Positions 7,835 through 17,625 of a stretch of DNA of 64,000 bases are shown here, piece by piece. The notes below the pieces were generated by a model. The model was given only the letters and a program-made list of their open reading frames with translations, ran no database searches and had not been told where the DNA came from. Where the stretch lies: assembly GCF_002159555.1 (NCBI RefSeq), contig NZ_NFIV01000003.1, positions 186,001 to 250,000 of the forward strand, read 5' to 3'. Origin of the DNA: Muribaculum sp. An289 (GTDB lineage Bacteria; Bacteroidota; Bacteroidia; Bacteroidales; UBA932). Every line of letters begins with the position of its first letter. The first letter of the stretch is position 1. The position numbers and the translations under genes were made by a program.

Positions 7835-9409
7835 TTACTGCAAGGTCCCGGCAGTGCCGGCGATTTTCATAGCGCACCTTATCCCGTCTAAGGCGGATGA
7901 AACAATGCCGCCCGAGTAGCCGGCCCCTTCTCCGGCCGGGTAGAGGCCTTTCAGGGATATGTGCTGCAAGGTCTCAGGATCCCTCGGAATCCTTACAGGG
8001 GAGGAGGTGCGGGATTCCACGCCGAGAAGCAGGGCGTCGTTTGTATAGTACCCTTTCATCTTGTAGTTGATTTGCGGGAATACGCGTTTGAGCCTCATCG
8101 AGATGAACGGAGGAAGCATTTCATGGAGCGGGGCGTTTGCCGTTCCGGCAAAATATGATGATGCCGGGAGGTTGTCCGACGGTTTGCGCCGGCAGAAATC
8201 CATCATCCTCTGGGCAGGGGCCTTCAAGGACGAGGAATAATCGAACATGGATTTTTCCATGTCCTGCTGGAATCTCATCAGGGCCAGCGGGCCTTCCTTT
8301 GCGTATTCAGGGCAGTATTCAGCTATGTCTTCCGGCTCTACCGACACCACGATTCCGGCATTGGCCCATTTCGAATTTCTTTCGGAATTGGACATTCCGT
8401 TCAGTACTGTCTCTCCTGGCGCCGTGGCGGATGGGATGAGCAGGCCTCCCGGACACATGCAGAATGAAAATACCCCGCGCTCGCGGCCTTCGAATTCGAC
8501 CTGCTGAACGAAGGAGTATTCGGCATTCGGAAGGTAAGGCTGGTATTTTCCGTGGTATTGGATTTTGTTTATCAGCGATTGGGGATGCTCGGCACGTACT
8601 CCGAGAGCGAAACCCTTGCACTCTATTTCCCAGCCCTTGTCATAAAACATCCCGTAAATGTCCCTTGCCGAATGCCCGGTGGCGAGTATGACATTGCGGG
8701 CCCCGAAAGTCTTGCCGTCGGAGCATGCGGCTATCCATCCTCCGTCGCTTTGCGACAGGTCTGTAACCCTGCATCCGAAATGGTACTCTCCGCCGTGCTC
8801 CGTGATGCACTTGCGGATATTTTCCATGATGGCCGGCAATTTGTCGCTGCCTATGTGCGGATGGGCTTCCAGCAGTATGTCCGGGCTGGCTCCGAAACGC
8901 ACGAGCTGGTGCAAGACTTCCCTTATGTCGCCCTTCTTGGTCGAGCGGGTGAAAAGTTTTCCGTCAGAGAAAGTGCCTGCACCTCCTTCTCCGAAGCAAT
9001 AATTCGAATCCGGATTCACTGTCCCTTCGCGGCTGATGGCCGCATTGTCCGCCTTTCTCGAATGCACGTCCTTGCCTCTTTCGAGGATGACGGGTCTGTA
9101 GCCTTCCATGAGCAGGCGGAGGGCCGAAAAGATTCCTGCCGGCCCGGAGCCTATTATCAGCACCGGTTCGGCTTCGTGTACGTCGCGGTATTCTCCGAGG
9201 ACATAGTCGTCCTGCGGCTTCTCGTTTTTCAGGTATGCGGCGCACCTGTACCTGTAAACTATGTCTTTACGGGCGTCCAAGGATTTGCGCAGAAACCTGA
9301 TTTCGCCTATGTTCCCGACGACGGTCCCCATGGTTTTCGCCGCGGTTTCCCTTATCGTCTCCATGTCCGGGCTTTTGCTCGCCGGAAAAGCTATCTCGAA
9401 TTCTTTCAT
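7835..9409 (-). CDS. FAD-dependent dehydrogenase (COG2509 type)
   Basis: A 524-residue flavoprotein. The N-terminal 80 residues form the domain typical of this family, followed by the Rossmann FAD motif 'IIGSGPAGIFSA' (GSGPAG at 87-92), 'GEGGAGTFSDGKL', the 'NVILATGHSARD' second dinucleotide motif, and a C-terminal 'GLYPAGEGAGYSGGIVSSALDG' flavin-binding segment. The whole architecture matches COG2509 proteins, whose physiological substrate is not established. It starts nine bases downstream of the tsaD stop and is probably transcribed with tsaD. Confidence 0.85.
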   Translation of the reverse strand: MKEFEIAFPASKSPDMETIRETAAKTMGTVVGNIGEIRFLRKSLDARKDIVYRYRCAAYLKNEKPQDDYVLGEYRDVHEAEPVLIIGSGPAGIFSALRLLMEGYRPVILERGKDVHSRKADNAAISREGTVNPDSNYCFGEGGAGTFSDGKLFTRSTKKGDIREVLHQLVRFGASPDILLEAHPHIGSDKLPAIMENIRKCITEHGGEYHFGCRVTDLSQSDGGWIAACSDGKTFGARNVILATGHSARDIYGMFYDKGWEIECKGFALGVRAEHPQSLINKIQYHGKYQPYLPNAEYSFVQQVEFEGRERGVFSFCMCPGGLLIPSATAPGETVLNGMSNSERNSKWANAGIVVSVEPEDIAEYCPEYAKEGPLALMRFQQDMEKSMFDYSSSLKAPAQRMMDFCRRKPSDNLPASSYFAGTANAPLHEMLPPFISMRLKRVFPQINYKMKGYYTNDALLLGVESRTSSPVRIPRDPETLQHISLKGLYPAGEGAGYSGGIVSSALDGIRCAMKIAGTAGTLQ

Positions 9410-9418
9410 TTTACCGGT

Positions 9419-10447
9419 TTATATTTCAAAATCCCTCGCCCTTGAAACAGGCGCTACGGACAAAGGCGTCCTGCATCCTTCCATGAATTTGTAGTAGCCC
9501 GAAATGGCAATCATCGCCGCATTGTCGGTAGTGAACCTGAATTCCGGAAGATAGGTGTTCCATCCTTTTTTCTTCCCGAGCCTTTCCACCTCGCTCCTGA
9601 GTCCCGAGTTTGCGGAAACCCCTCCGCCCAATGCTATTTCCTTGATACCAGTCGATTCCGATGCCCTTATGAGTTTCTTCATAAGTATGTCTATGAGCGC
9701 TTTCTGGAAAGAAGCGCAGATGTCTTCCTTGTTTTCCTCGATGAAATCGGGGTTTTCCTTGAGGCGGTCCCTGAGAAAATACAGAAGCGATGTCTTTATC
9801 CCGCTGAAACTGAAATCCAGGCCCTCCACATGCGGTTTCGCGAAGGAAAACCTTTTTGGGTCCCCCTCTTTTGCAAGCCTATCCACAATCGGGCCTCCCG
9901 GATAGCCGAGCCCCATCATCTTGGAGCATTTGTCGAATGCTTCGCCGACCGCGTCGTCTATCGTGTGCCCGATGATTTCGAAATTGAAATAGTCATGTAC
10001 GGCCACTATCTGCGTATGTCCTCCGGATACGAGCAGGCAGAGGAAAGGAAAAGCGGGGTGCCTGTTCTCTTTCCCGTACTGTTTGATGAAGTGGGAGAGT
10101 ATGTGTCCCTGGAGGTGGTTTACTTCCACCAACGGTTTTCCGGCAGACAGGGAAAGCCCTTTGGCGAACGATGTCCCCACTATCAGCGAACCGAGCAGGC
10201 CGGGTCCTACGGTAAAGGCTATCGCATCTATGTCGTCCATGGTCGTCCCGGCCTGTGAAAGGGCCTGGGATACGACGGGTACTATGTTCTGCTGGTGGGC
10301 CCGTGAAGCGAGCTCCGGTATTACGCCCCCGTATTGTCTGTGTACCTCCTGGCTGGCAAGGAGGTTGGAAAGCAGGTAACCGTCCCTGATGACCGCCGCG
10401 GAGGTGTCATCGCATGACGATTCGATTCCGAGTATAGTGATAGCCAT
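9419..10447 (-). CDS. tsaD: tRNA threonylcarbamoyladenosine synthase subunit TsaD
   Basis: Transfers the threonylcarbamoyl group to A37 of ANN-decoding tRNAs, acting with TsaB, TsaC and TsaE. The 342-residue protein begins 'MAITILGIESSCDDTSAA' and has the metal-binding 'HLQGH' with His111 and His115. 'GPGLLGSL' and 'GGGVSANSGLR' are also conserved. The frame extends to an ATG at 10477, but a TATTTTTG promoter box (10475-10482) overlaps that extension and the family start is 10447. It is divergent from tamB. Confidence 0.95.
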   Translation of the reverse strand: MAITILGIESSCDDTSAAVIRDGYLLSNLLASQEVHRQYGGVIPELASRAHQQNIVPVVSQALSQAGTTMDDIDAIAFTVGPGLLGSLIVGTSFAKGLSLSAGKPLVEVNHLQGHILSHFIKQYGKENRHPAFPFLCLLVSGGHTQIVAVHDYFNFEIIGHTIDDAVGEAFDKCSKMMGLGYPGGPIVDRLAKEGDPKRFSFAKPHVEGLDFSFSGIKTSLLYFLRDRLKENPDFIEENKEDICASFQKALIDILMKKLIRASESTGIKEIALGGGVSANSGLRSEVERLGKKKGWNTYLPEFRFTTDNAAMIAISGYYKFMEGCRTPLSVAPVSRARDFEI

Positions 10448-10474
10448 ATCTTCCTTTAAAATTTTATGTGCCTG

Positions 10475-10482
10475 CAAAAATA
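10475..10482 (-). promoter_or_regulatory. Probable -7 box of the tsaD promoter
   Basis: TATTTTTG on the minus strand, 27 bases before the tsaD ATG. It sits back to back with the tamB box at 10496-10503, so both promoters share a compact 80-base divergent region. No clear -33 TTTG was seen. Confidence 0.45.
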
Positions 10483-10495
10483 CTTTATTTTTTGC

Positions 10496-10503
10496 TATTT
10501 TTG
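10496..10503 (+). promoter_or_regulatory. Probable -7 box of the tamB promoter
   Basis: TATTTTTG about 22 bases before the GTG start chosen for tamB. The next nine bases repeat those after the box at 7538. No -33 match at the usual distance. Confidence 0.45.
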
Positions 10504-10525
10504 TAAGTTATTATCATCCGTAATT

Positions 10526-13500
10526 GTGAGAAGAAGGTTTTTTAAGATATTTTTGAGGGTGGACGTTGCCGTAATAATTCTGGCGGCGGCTGTCTTCGTG
10601 GGTTTGCAGACGTCTGTGGTACAGACCTATGTTGCAGACCGGATGCTTTCTTCCCTCAGCAGCGGACTGTCCGGAAAAATAAATGTCGGGCGCGTGTATG
10701 TGCGGTTTCTGAACAACGTGCTGCTTCAGGATGTTTCGGTGATTGATGATGCCAAAATGTCCCCGATTGTCTCCGATACGCTTTTCTATACAGAAAAAAT
10801 AGCCTTGCAGTATTCGCTGCGCGGCCTCTTTTCGAAAGAAGGCCCCAAAGTGTCGAGGGTGTCCGTGAGCGGCGGCGGAATGAACCTCGTCCTGGAGGAT
10901 TACGACACCCCTGTGGACGGCAAATATTACAATACCAATCTGACGAGGATTTTCGGACTCGCGAAGGATACTTCGAAAGTCGTAAAGGACACGGCGGCGG
11001 TAAAGGGAATAAAAACGCTTTTCAATCTGAAAAACGTGAAAATCACGGACTTCGCCTTCAATATGTACGATTTGACGGCGGATGTGGAAAAACAGGAAGC
11101 CAAGGGAGGGATAAACTGGCGCAACATGAATATCAGCGACATAAATTTTCATATAAAGGATATGAAAATGGTCGGCGGAATCATGTACGGCAAGGTCGTT
11201 TCGGGCTCTTTCAGGGAGCGCAGCGGTTTCAATTGCCGCAATATTTCCGCTGATGTGCGTGTTGGGGACGGTCTCGCCTCGATTGACGGGTTGAGGATAG
11301 TGGACGACTATTCGGATGTGCGTGTGGGGAATTATTCCATGATTTACGAATCCGGCAAATCCTTCTCGAAATATCTGGACGAGGTGGTCATGTCGATAAG
11401 TTTTCCCGATACGTGCAGGCTGAACATGAAGACTCTGGCCTTTTTCGCCCCGGCGGTTTCCGGACTCGGTTTCGATGCGGCGCTTTATGGAAGCGCTTCC
11501 GGGACTGTCAGGAACCTCCGCACTTCTTCCCTGTCCGTGGGCATTGACGGATATGGCATTTCATTCGAGTTGCAGGGAGGCGTGGAAGGCCTTCCGGACA
11601 TAAGGTCTTCACGCATGGATATCCGGCTGCTCGGGCTGTCGTTCGATGCCGCATCGGCCTACAGGGCCGCGGAGATGTTCGGCGCGGGGGAGAGCGTGGA
11701 CTTCCTGAAAGATTTTTCTTACCGCGGCGGTTTTGTTTTCGACGGAACATTTTCCGGCGGGATTTCTTCATTCCACGCAGTCGGGGAGATGTCGTCGCTT
11801 TCGGGAAAACTCGGTTTCGATGTTTCGGTCTCCGGCCTCATGGATGAAAGGAGGCCAGTGGGCGTTTCGGGGAAAGTGTACGCGGACAGGGCGGATATCG
11901 GAAAATTTTCCGGCGTGGATTTTCTTGGAGAGCTCAGCATGGACGCGGATTTCGGTTTTTCATCGGCGGAAGGCGGGAAACTCGATGTCAGGAGGCTGGA
12001 TGTTTCGAGGCTCGTGGCAAACGGGCATGCATATTCGGGAATCCGGGCCAAAGGCATGCTCGAAGACGGCGTTTTCAAAGGGAGAATCGTCAGCGATGAT
12101 CCCGCGCTGAGTTTCCTGTTCCAGGGAAGCGCCTCCATCGACCCGTACGCCGCAGGTGCCGCCTATGAGTTTTATGCCAATGTAGGTTATGCCGATTTGA
12201 GCGCGATGAATCTCGACAGGAACGGAAGGTCGGCGGTATCTTTCGAAGTCAATTCCAACTTCATGCGGGACGGGAGCGGAGAAGTGGTTGGAAAAATCAG
12301 CATTTCCGACCTGGTTCTGGAAAATGATTCCGACAGGGAAAATGCCGGCGGCATATATATCGAAGCGGTCAATAATCCCCGCGATTACGTAATCTCGATG
12401 CGTTCGGACTTTTTGAACGCCGAATTTTCCGGGACGGCCCCTTTCCGTCAGTTCCTCAAGGATGTCCAGGCACTTTCGACCGGTATGGCCGCCGATGTGC
12501 TCTGCCCGCCGGATGCCCTTGTGTGGAGCGGGCACAGTTATTCCCTCGGCCTTTCTACCGGCAATTCGATGGCTGTATGCGGCTTCATCAAGCCCGGGCT
12601 GTATGTGGCGGAGGGAAGCCGGCTGTCTTTGGAGCTGGATGCTGAAGGGAACATAGATGCCGAAGTGAATTCGCAGAGAATCGCCCTCGGCGGGAATTAT
12701 TTGAAGGATTTCGCTTTCAAGGCGTTCAATCCGGACAGTACCCTGGACTGCCTCATCCGTACTTCGGAGGCAAAGGTGGCTTCTTTCCTTTTTGAAAGGC
12801 CGCGCCTGTCATTGGCCCTGCTGGACAATTCGGCTTATGCAAGGCTCGTATATTCGGATCCCGGCAAGGATACCGTAAACAGCGGCCGTCTGAACGTGTG
12901 GGCGGATTTTTCACGGGATACCCTGGACGGAAAACTCGTTTCTGATATCAGGATAGGAAGTTCCGAATTTTATGTGAACGGGGACAGATGGGACATAATC
13001 CCGGCCCGTGCCTCCGTTTCCGGAAAGAGGTTCGATATCGACTCGCTGGCGATATGCTGCGGCTTGCAGAGCATAGTGGTAAATACTACCGGTTTCGGTG
13101 CGGGGCCGGTACGGTCGGATACCCTCGATATATCCTTGGGCGGTTTCGACATGTCTTCCCTGTCGCCTCTGCTCGGCGACGGTTACGATATAAGGGGGAC
13201 GGTTTCCGGCGTGGCCAGGATAACTGATATTTTCAACAATCCCGGGCTGATTGCCGACATACACTGCGATTCCGTAAGTGTCGGCGGGGTGGAGGCCGGA
13301 GATGTCGAAATCATGAGCCGTTGGGACGAGCGGAACGAGAGGTTCAACGTGTACCTCAGAAACTACATAGGAAGGAAAACCACGGTGAACACTACGGGCT
13401 ATTTCCATCCGGAAGACAGGTACGTCAATGTCAATATGGGGCTTGACGGTTTCAATGCAGGATATTTCCGCCCGCTGCTGGCATCTGTGGTGTCGGATGT

Positions 13501-15112
13501 GTCCGGACGTTTTTCCGGATACCTCATGCTGTCAGGCCATCCGGGAAAACTGGCCTTGCGCAGCCGGAGGATAGCGATGGAAGATCTTGTATTCAAGGTA
13601 AATTATACAAATGTCCAGTATAAGCTGAACGGGTCCCTTTCGATGGACGAAACCGGAATAAGGGCCGACAATATCATAGTCGAAGACCGTTACGGGCACC
13701 GTGGAATCCTGGGCGGCGGCGTGGACTATGAATATTTCAAGAATATGGACTTCGGTCTGGATCTGAAATTCAACAGGATGGAATGTATCGACATTCCGAG
13801 GGAAAGGGCGGAGTCCTTTTACGGAACGGCATTCGCGACCGGTACGCTGCGCCTTACCGGGCCGTTCGACGATTTGTCTCTCAGTGCAATGGCCACAACG
13901 ATGGAGAATACTCTGTTCTATGTGCCTGTGGGTTCCGGGGCCGAAGCCGGCAGTTCCGGTATACTCTCCTTCAAGGATTATTCGCAGGACGAGACCGAGG
14001 CGGACCCTTATGACGTAATGCTTTCGAATCTTAACCGCAAGCAGTCACGGAAAGGCGGCCTGTCGGTGGGCATGCATCTGTCGGTGACTCCGGATGCGGC
14101 TGTCTTTGTCGAGATGGGCGGCATGTCCGGAAGCCGTTTCAGAGGGCAGGGAAGCGGAACTGTCGACATTACGGCAGGAGGCGACAGTCCTTTTGACATC
14201 AAAGGGGATTATACGCTCGAAGAAGGCAGTTTCCGTTTTTCGGCCGGAGGAATCATCTCAAGGGATTTTACCATAGACGAAGGGAGCTATATCCGCTTCA
14301 ACGGCGACATAATGGACTCCGATTTGAGCATCAATGCGATATATTCTACGAAAACTTCGATAGGCACGCTAATAGCCGATACGTCTTCGGTCTCTTCGAG
14401 AAGGACGGTGGATTGCATGATAGGGATTTCCGGAAAACTGTCGGATCCTGCCCTCAAGTTCGGCATAGATATCCCGGATGTCGACCCTATGGTGCGTTCG
14501 CGTGTGGAAAGTGCGCTTTCGACCGAGGACAAGGTACAGAAACAGTTCCTCTCCCTCATAATTTCCAACAGTTTCATCCCCGACGAGCAGTCCAATATTG
14601 TGAACAACTCCTCCATGCTTTTCTCGAATGTGTCGGAGATAGTGTCCGGACAGATAAGTTCCGTCTTCCAGAAGCTCGACATACCGTTGGATTTGGGAGT
14701 GAACTACCAGCAATCCAATACGGGCACGGATATTTTCGACGTAGCCGTGTCCACGCAGCTGTTCAACAACAGGGTCATAGTGAACGGCAACATAGGGAAC
14801 AGGCAGAACACGGTCACCGGCAATAACGGCGTGGCCGGAGATATAGACATAGAAATAAAACTGGACCGTCGCGGAGTGTTGAGGCTGAATCTGTTCTCGC
14901 ATTCGGCCGACCAATATTCGTCTTATCTGGACCAGTCGCAGCGGAGCGGCGTGGGTATTACCTACCAGCAGGAATTCTCCACGTTCAGAGAGTTGTGGCG
15001 GAAGATGTTCTGGAGCCGCAAGCGCAAGAGGGCCGCCGAAGAAGAGGAGCTCAGGATGAGGCAGGAGCGGCAGGAAACGGACGATGACAAGATAGTTATA
15101 GAGATTGAGTGA
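10526..15112 (+). CDS. tamB: Translocation/assembly module TamB (DUF490 C-terminus)
   Basis: Very long envelope protein (1528 residues) of the TamB/AsmA-like family, which bridges inner and outer membrane and is implicated in outer membrane protein insertion and phospholipid transport. After 'RRRFFKIFLRVDV' there is one hydrophobic anchor (about residues 11-29), then a long stretch of beta-rich repeats, and a C-terminal DUF490 region with 'FLSLIISNSFIP', 'VSGQISSVFQKLDI' and 'NRVIVNGNIG' followed by a charged tail. The frame is open back to an ATG at 10466, but that part overlaps the divergent promoters; GTG 10526 is preferred. The TGA stop overlaps the next gene's ATG by one base. Confidence 0.9.
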   Translation: MRRRFFKIFLRVDVAVIILAAAVFVGLQTSVVQTYVADRMLSSLSSGLSGKINVGRVYVRFLNNVLLQDVSVIDDAKMSPIVSDTLFYTEKIALQYSLRGLFSKEGPKVSRVSVSGGGMNLVLEDYDTPVDGKYYNTNLTRIFGLAKDTSKVVKDTAAVKGIKTLFNLKNVKITDFAFNMYDLTADVEKQEAKGGINWRNMNISDINFHIKDMKMVGGIMYGKVVSGSFRERSGFNCRNISADVRVGDGLASIDGLRIVDDYSDVRVGNYSMIYESGKSFSKYLDEVVMSISFPDTCRLNMKTLAFFAPAVSGLGFDAALYGSASGTVRNLRTSSLSVGIDGYGISFELQGGVEGLPDIRSSRMDIRLLGLSFDAASAYRAAEMFGAGESVDFLKDFSYRGGFVFDGTFSGGISSFHAVGEMSSLSGKLGFDVSVSGLMDERRPVGVSGKVYADRADIGKFSGVDFLGELSMDADFGFSSAEGGKLDVRRLDVSRLVANGHAYSGIRAKGMLEDGVFKGRIVSDDPALSFLFQGSASIDPYAAGAAYEFYANVGYADLSAMNLDRNGRSAVSFEVNSNFMRDGSGEVVGKISISDLVLENDSDRENAGGIYIEAVNNPRDYVISMRSDFLNAEFSGTAPFRQFLKDVQALSTGMAADVLCPPDALVWSGHSYSLGLSTGNSMAVCGFIKPGLYVAEGSRLSLELDAEGNIDAEVNSQRIALGGNYLKDFAFKAFNPDSTLDCLIRTSEAKVASFLFERPRLSLALLDNSAYARLVYSDPGKDTVNSGRLNVWADFSRDTLDGKLVSDIRIGSSEFYVNGDRWDIIPARASVSGKRFDIDSLAICCGLQSIVVNTTGFGAGPVRSDTLDISLGGFDMSSLSPLLGDGYDIRGTVSGVARITDIFNNPGLIADIHCDSVSVGGVEAGDVEIMSRWDERNERFNVYLRNYIGRKTTVNTTGYFHPEDRYVNVNMGLDGFNAGYFRPLLASVVSDVSGRFSGYLMLSGHPGKLALRSRRIAMEDLVFKVNYTNVQYKLNGSLSMDETGIRADNIIVEDRYGHRGILGGGVDYEYFKNMDFGLDLKFNRMECIDIPRERAESFYGTAFATGTLRLTGPFDDLSLSAMATTMENTLFYVPVGSGAEAGSSGILSFKDYSQDETEADPYDVMLSNLNRKQSRKGGLSVGMHLSVTPDAAVFVEMGGMSGSRFRGQGSGTVDITAGGDSPFDIKGDYTLEEGSFRFSAGGIISRDFTIDEGSYIRFNGDIMDSDLSINAIYSTKTSIGTLIADTSSVSSRRTVDCMIGISGKLSDPALKFGIDIPDVDPMVRSRVESALSTEDKVQKQFLSLIISNSFIPDEQSNIVNNSSMLFSNVSEIVSGQISSVFQKLDIPLDLGVNYQQSNTGTDIFDVAVSTQLFNNRVIVNGNIGNRQNTVTGNNGVAGDIDIEIKLDRRGVLRLNLFSHSADQYSSYLDQSQRSGVGITYQQEFSTFRELWRKMFWSRKRKRAAEEEELRMRQERQETDDDKIVIEIE

Positions 15113-15840
15113 TGAAATACGGAAAACTGTTTTTAATTCCCTCCTTTATCGGGGACAACCTTCCGGGGGACGTGCTTCCGCAGAAGACCGTGGATACGGC
15201 CTGCTCGTTGGACTGTTTCGTAGTCGAGGAGACGAGGACAGCGAGGCGTTTCCTTTCTTCAATCGGAATGAAGGGAAGGCTGGAGGGCGTGGAGTTCCAT
15301 GAACTTAACGAGCATACTCCCGATGAAGCGGTGGAAGGATACCGGCATCTTTTCGAGGAAGGGAGGAATGTAGGGCTCGTTTCGGAGGCGGGTTTGCCGG
15401 CAGTGGCCGATCCGGGAGGAAAACTGGTGGCTCTGGCGCACCGCTGCGGGATTGAGGTAGTCCCTCTGGTCGGGCCGTCTTCCCTCATGCTTGCGCTCAT
15501 GGCCTCCGGAATGAACGGACAGTCTTTCGCCTTCTGCGGCTATCTTCCCGTCAAGGCGGATGAAAGGAGAAAGAAACTGAAAGACATCGAACGGATATCG
15601 TCATTGTCCGGACAGTCGCAGATTTTTATCGAGACCCCTTACAGGAACGATTCCATGCTGTCCGACATAGCCTCTCATTGCAGGCCTTCCACGATGGTTT
15701 CCGTTGCCGCCGACCTTACTCTGGAGTCCCAGACAATCCTCAGCATGGATGTCGCCGCCTGGGGCAGGAAGCTCGCGGGGGGATTCAGGATAGGCAAGCG
15801 CCCGTGCGTATTCGTATTGTCGGCTTCGGACGGTTTTTGA
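15112..15840 (+). CDS. SAM-dependent methyltransferase, RsmI-like (tetrapyrrole methylase fold)
   Basis: The 242-residue protein is related to RsmI, which 2'-O-methylates 16S rRNA C1402. It has 'FVVEETRTARRFL', the glycine-rich 'LVSEAGLPAVADPG' and 'VVPLVGPSSLMLALMASG', the SAM-binding elements of this fold. It is shorter and more divergent than classical RsmI (about 280 residues), and Bacteroidota commonly carry such a paralogue, so the rRNA target is not assured. ATG overlaps the tamB stop (TGATG). Confidence 0.85.
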   Translation: MKYGKLFLIPSFIGDNLPGDVLPQKTVDTACSLDCFVVEETRTARRFLSSIGMKGRLEGVEFHELNEHTPDEAVEGYRHLFEEGRNVGLVSEAGLPAVADPGGKLVALAHRCGIEVVPLVGPSSLMLALMASGMNGQSFAFCGYLPVKADERRKKLKDIERISSLSGQSQIFIETPYRNDSMLSDIASHCRPSTMVSVAADLTLESQTILSMDVAAWGRKLAGGFRIGKRPCVFVLSASDGF

Positions 15841-15853
15841 TATATGACAATTT

Positions 15854-16294
15854 ATGGCAAACAGCGGTACTATGGAAAATTTAAAGCGGTCCGGACGGAG
15901 GTTGTCCGGCACGATTGCATTGAAGGGATTGAGATTCCATGCCTTCCACGGATGTTTCGGCTTCGAAAGGGAGAAGGGCGGTGAGTATGTCGTGGATTTT
16001 TCCGCCTCCCAATGCGGGACGGACGGGCGTGCGGGCGGCGTAGACCTGGTAAGGGCGGCGGCGAGCGATGCCCTCGGGGATACTCTGGATTATTCTGAAA
16101 TATACGGTATAATATCCGATGTGATGTCGTCTCCTTCCGACCTTATAGAAAATGTGGCTGGAAGAATCATGTCCCGGGTGTCGGAAAAATATCCGGATCT
16201 CGGGGAGGTTTCCGTGACGGTGAAAAAACTGTCGCCTCCGATAGAGGGGATAGGCGAAGGTTATGCCGAGTTCACCCTTGTGTCCGTATTGTGA
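15854..16294 (+). CDS. folB: Dihydroneopterin aldolase
   Basis: Cleaves 7,8-dihydroneopterin to 6-hydroxymethyl-dihydropterin in folate synthesis. Visible family elements are 'ALKGLRFHAFHGCFGFE', 'DTLDYSEIYGII', 'LIENVAGRIM' and 'VTVKKLSPPI', the last carrying the catalytic lysine region. An alternative ATG at 15872 would remove six residues. The segment after 'YVVDFSA' is somewhat longer than usual. Its stop overlaps a possible GTG start of mtaB by four bases. Confidence 0.9.
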   Translation: MANSGTMENLKRSGRRLSGTIALKGLRFHAFHGCFGFEREKGGEYVVDFSASQCGTDGRAGGVDLVRAAASDALGDTLDYSEIYGIISDVMSSPSDLIENVAGRIMSRVSEKYPDLGEVSVTVKKLSPPIEGIGEGYAEFTLVSVL

Positions 16295-16323
16295 AAATCT
16301 GTTCCGTATTGAAAATCAGTTTT

Positions 16324-17625
16324 ATGGAAAAAAGTGTCAGGGTTTCTTTCATAACGCTCGGCTGCAAGCTGAATTATGCCGAAACGTCCACAATCGAGAG
16401 GCAGTTCGTCTCCTTGGGCTGCAAGGTCTCCGACTGGCGGGACGGGGCGGATATTTTTGTAGTGAATACCTGTGCCGTGACGGAGACTTCCGAAAGGAAA
16501 TGCAGGAGCATAATCAGGAAACTGCACAGGATTTCGCCTTCCGCATGGATTGTCGTCACCGGCTGTTACGCACGTCTGGGCAAGGAGCGGATATATGGGA
16601 TAGAGGGAGTAAAATACGTTTTCGCTTCCGATGAAAGCAAAAAGGGGATAGCGGCGAGGGTGCTCGGGGATTATCTTGCCGGCCCCGTATCTCCGCTTGC
16701 TCCGGAAGTCTCGGGGGATTCCGGGGGATTTTTCCTCGCCTATTCTTCGGGCGAAGAAAGGACGAGGGCCTTCCTCAAGGTGCAGGACGGCTGCGATTAC
16801 CACTGCTCCTACTGTACGGTATGCATCGCCAGGGGGGAGAGCAGGAACGCCCCTGTAAGTGACATTGTTTCGGAAGCCTCTGCCATAGCGGCTTCCGGAG
16901 TAAGGGAAATAGTCCTGACCGGGGTGAATACGGGGGATTTCGGTAAAACCACCGGAGAGTCCTTCCTTGATTTGCTGAAGGCCCTGGACAGGGTGGAGGG
17001 AATCGACAGGTACCGCATATCGTCCATCGAGCCAAATCTGCTCACGGAGGAGATTGTGGACTGGATAACCTCGGGGACTAAATTCATGCCCCATTTCCAT
17101 ATCCCCCTCCAGTCCGGTTCCGACAGGATACTGAAAGCCATGGGGCGCAGGTACGATGCCGACGGATTTTTGCGGAAATTGGATTATGTCAGGAAGGCAT
17201 TCGGGGATTTTTATGAAAAACGCGGCGAAGACGGAAGCGACAGGGTGTTTTTCGGAATAGATGTGATAGTCGGTTTTCCCGGAGAAACCGAGGCCGATTT
17301 TATGGATACGTACAATCTCCTTTCGCGGATAAAGCCTGCCTTCCTCCATGTTTTCCCGTACTCGAAACGTCCCGGGACACCGGCTGCCGCCATGCCGGGG
17401 CAGGTGCCGGAAGAAGTGAAGAATTCGAGGGTCGAAAGGCTTATGGCCCTGAGCGATATCTTGCATGCGGATTTCGTAAAGGCCAATTCGGGCCGCAGGG
17501 AGGAAGTCCTGTTCGAAAGTTCCGACAAGGGCGGCAGGATGTACGGCTATACGAGGAATTACATACGTGTCGAGCGCCCGTTCGACCCGGATGCGATAGG
17601 TAGAATAATCGAGGCAGTGATTTGA
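16324..17625 (+). CDS. mtaB: tRNA (N6-L-threonylcarbamoyladenosine(37)-C2)-methylthiotransferase
   Basis: Radical SAM methylthiotransferase that converts t6A37 to ms2t6A37 in tRNA, acting on the product of the TsaD pathway encoded nearby. The N-terminal UPF0004 domain has three cluster cysteines ('TLGCKLNYAE', 'NTCAVTE', 'VVTGCYAR') and the radical SAM cluster is 'CDYHCSYC'. 'TGVNTGDFG' and 'FHIPLQSGSD' are conserved, and the C-terminal TRAM-like part is present. A GTG at 16291 in frame would overlap folB by four bases; ATG 16324 ('MEKSVRVSFITLGC') is the family-like start. 433 residues from there. Confidence 0.93.
   Translation: MEKSVRVSFITLGCKLNYAETSTIERQFVSLGCKVSDWRDGADIFVVNTCAVTETSERKCRSIIRKLHRISPSAWIVVTGCYARLGKERIYGIEGVKYVFASDESKKGIAARVLGDYLAGPVSPLAPEVSGDSGGFFLAYSSGEERTRAFLKVQDGCDYHCSYCTVCIARGESRNAPVSDIVSEASAIAASGVREIVLTGVNTGDFGKTTGESFLDLLKALDRVEGIDRYRISSIEPNLLTEEIVDWITSGTKFMPHFHIPLQSGSDRILKAMGRRYDADGFLRKLDYVRKAFGDFYEKRGEDGSDRVFFGIDVIVGFPGETEADFMDTYNLLSRIKPAFLHVFPYSKRPGTPAAAMPGQVPEEVKNSRVERLMALSDILHADFVKANSGRREEVLFESSDKGGRMYGYTRNYIRVERPFDPDAIGRIIEAVI

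Noticed and set aside
7553-7891. Open frame over the CATTCGCTTC repeat
   Set aside because: Its translation is mainly the tandem repeat, units are of mixed length 10 and 11, and it runs into the antisense FAD dehydrogenase gene.
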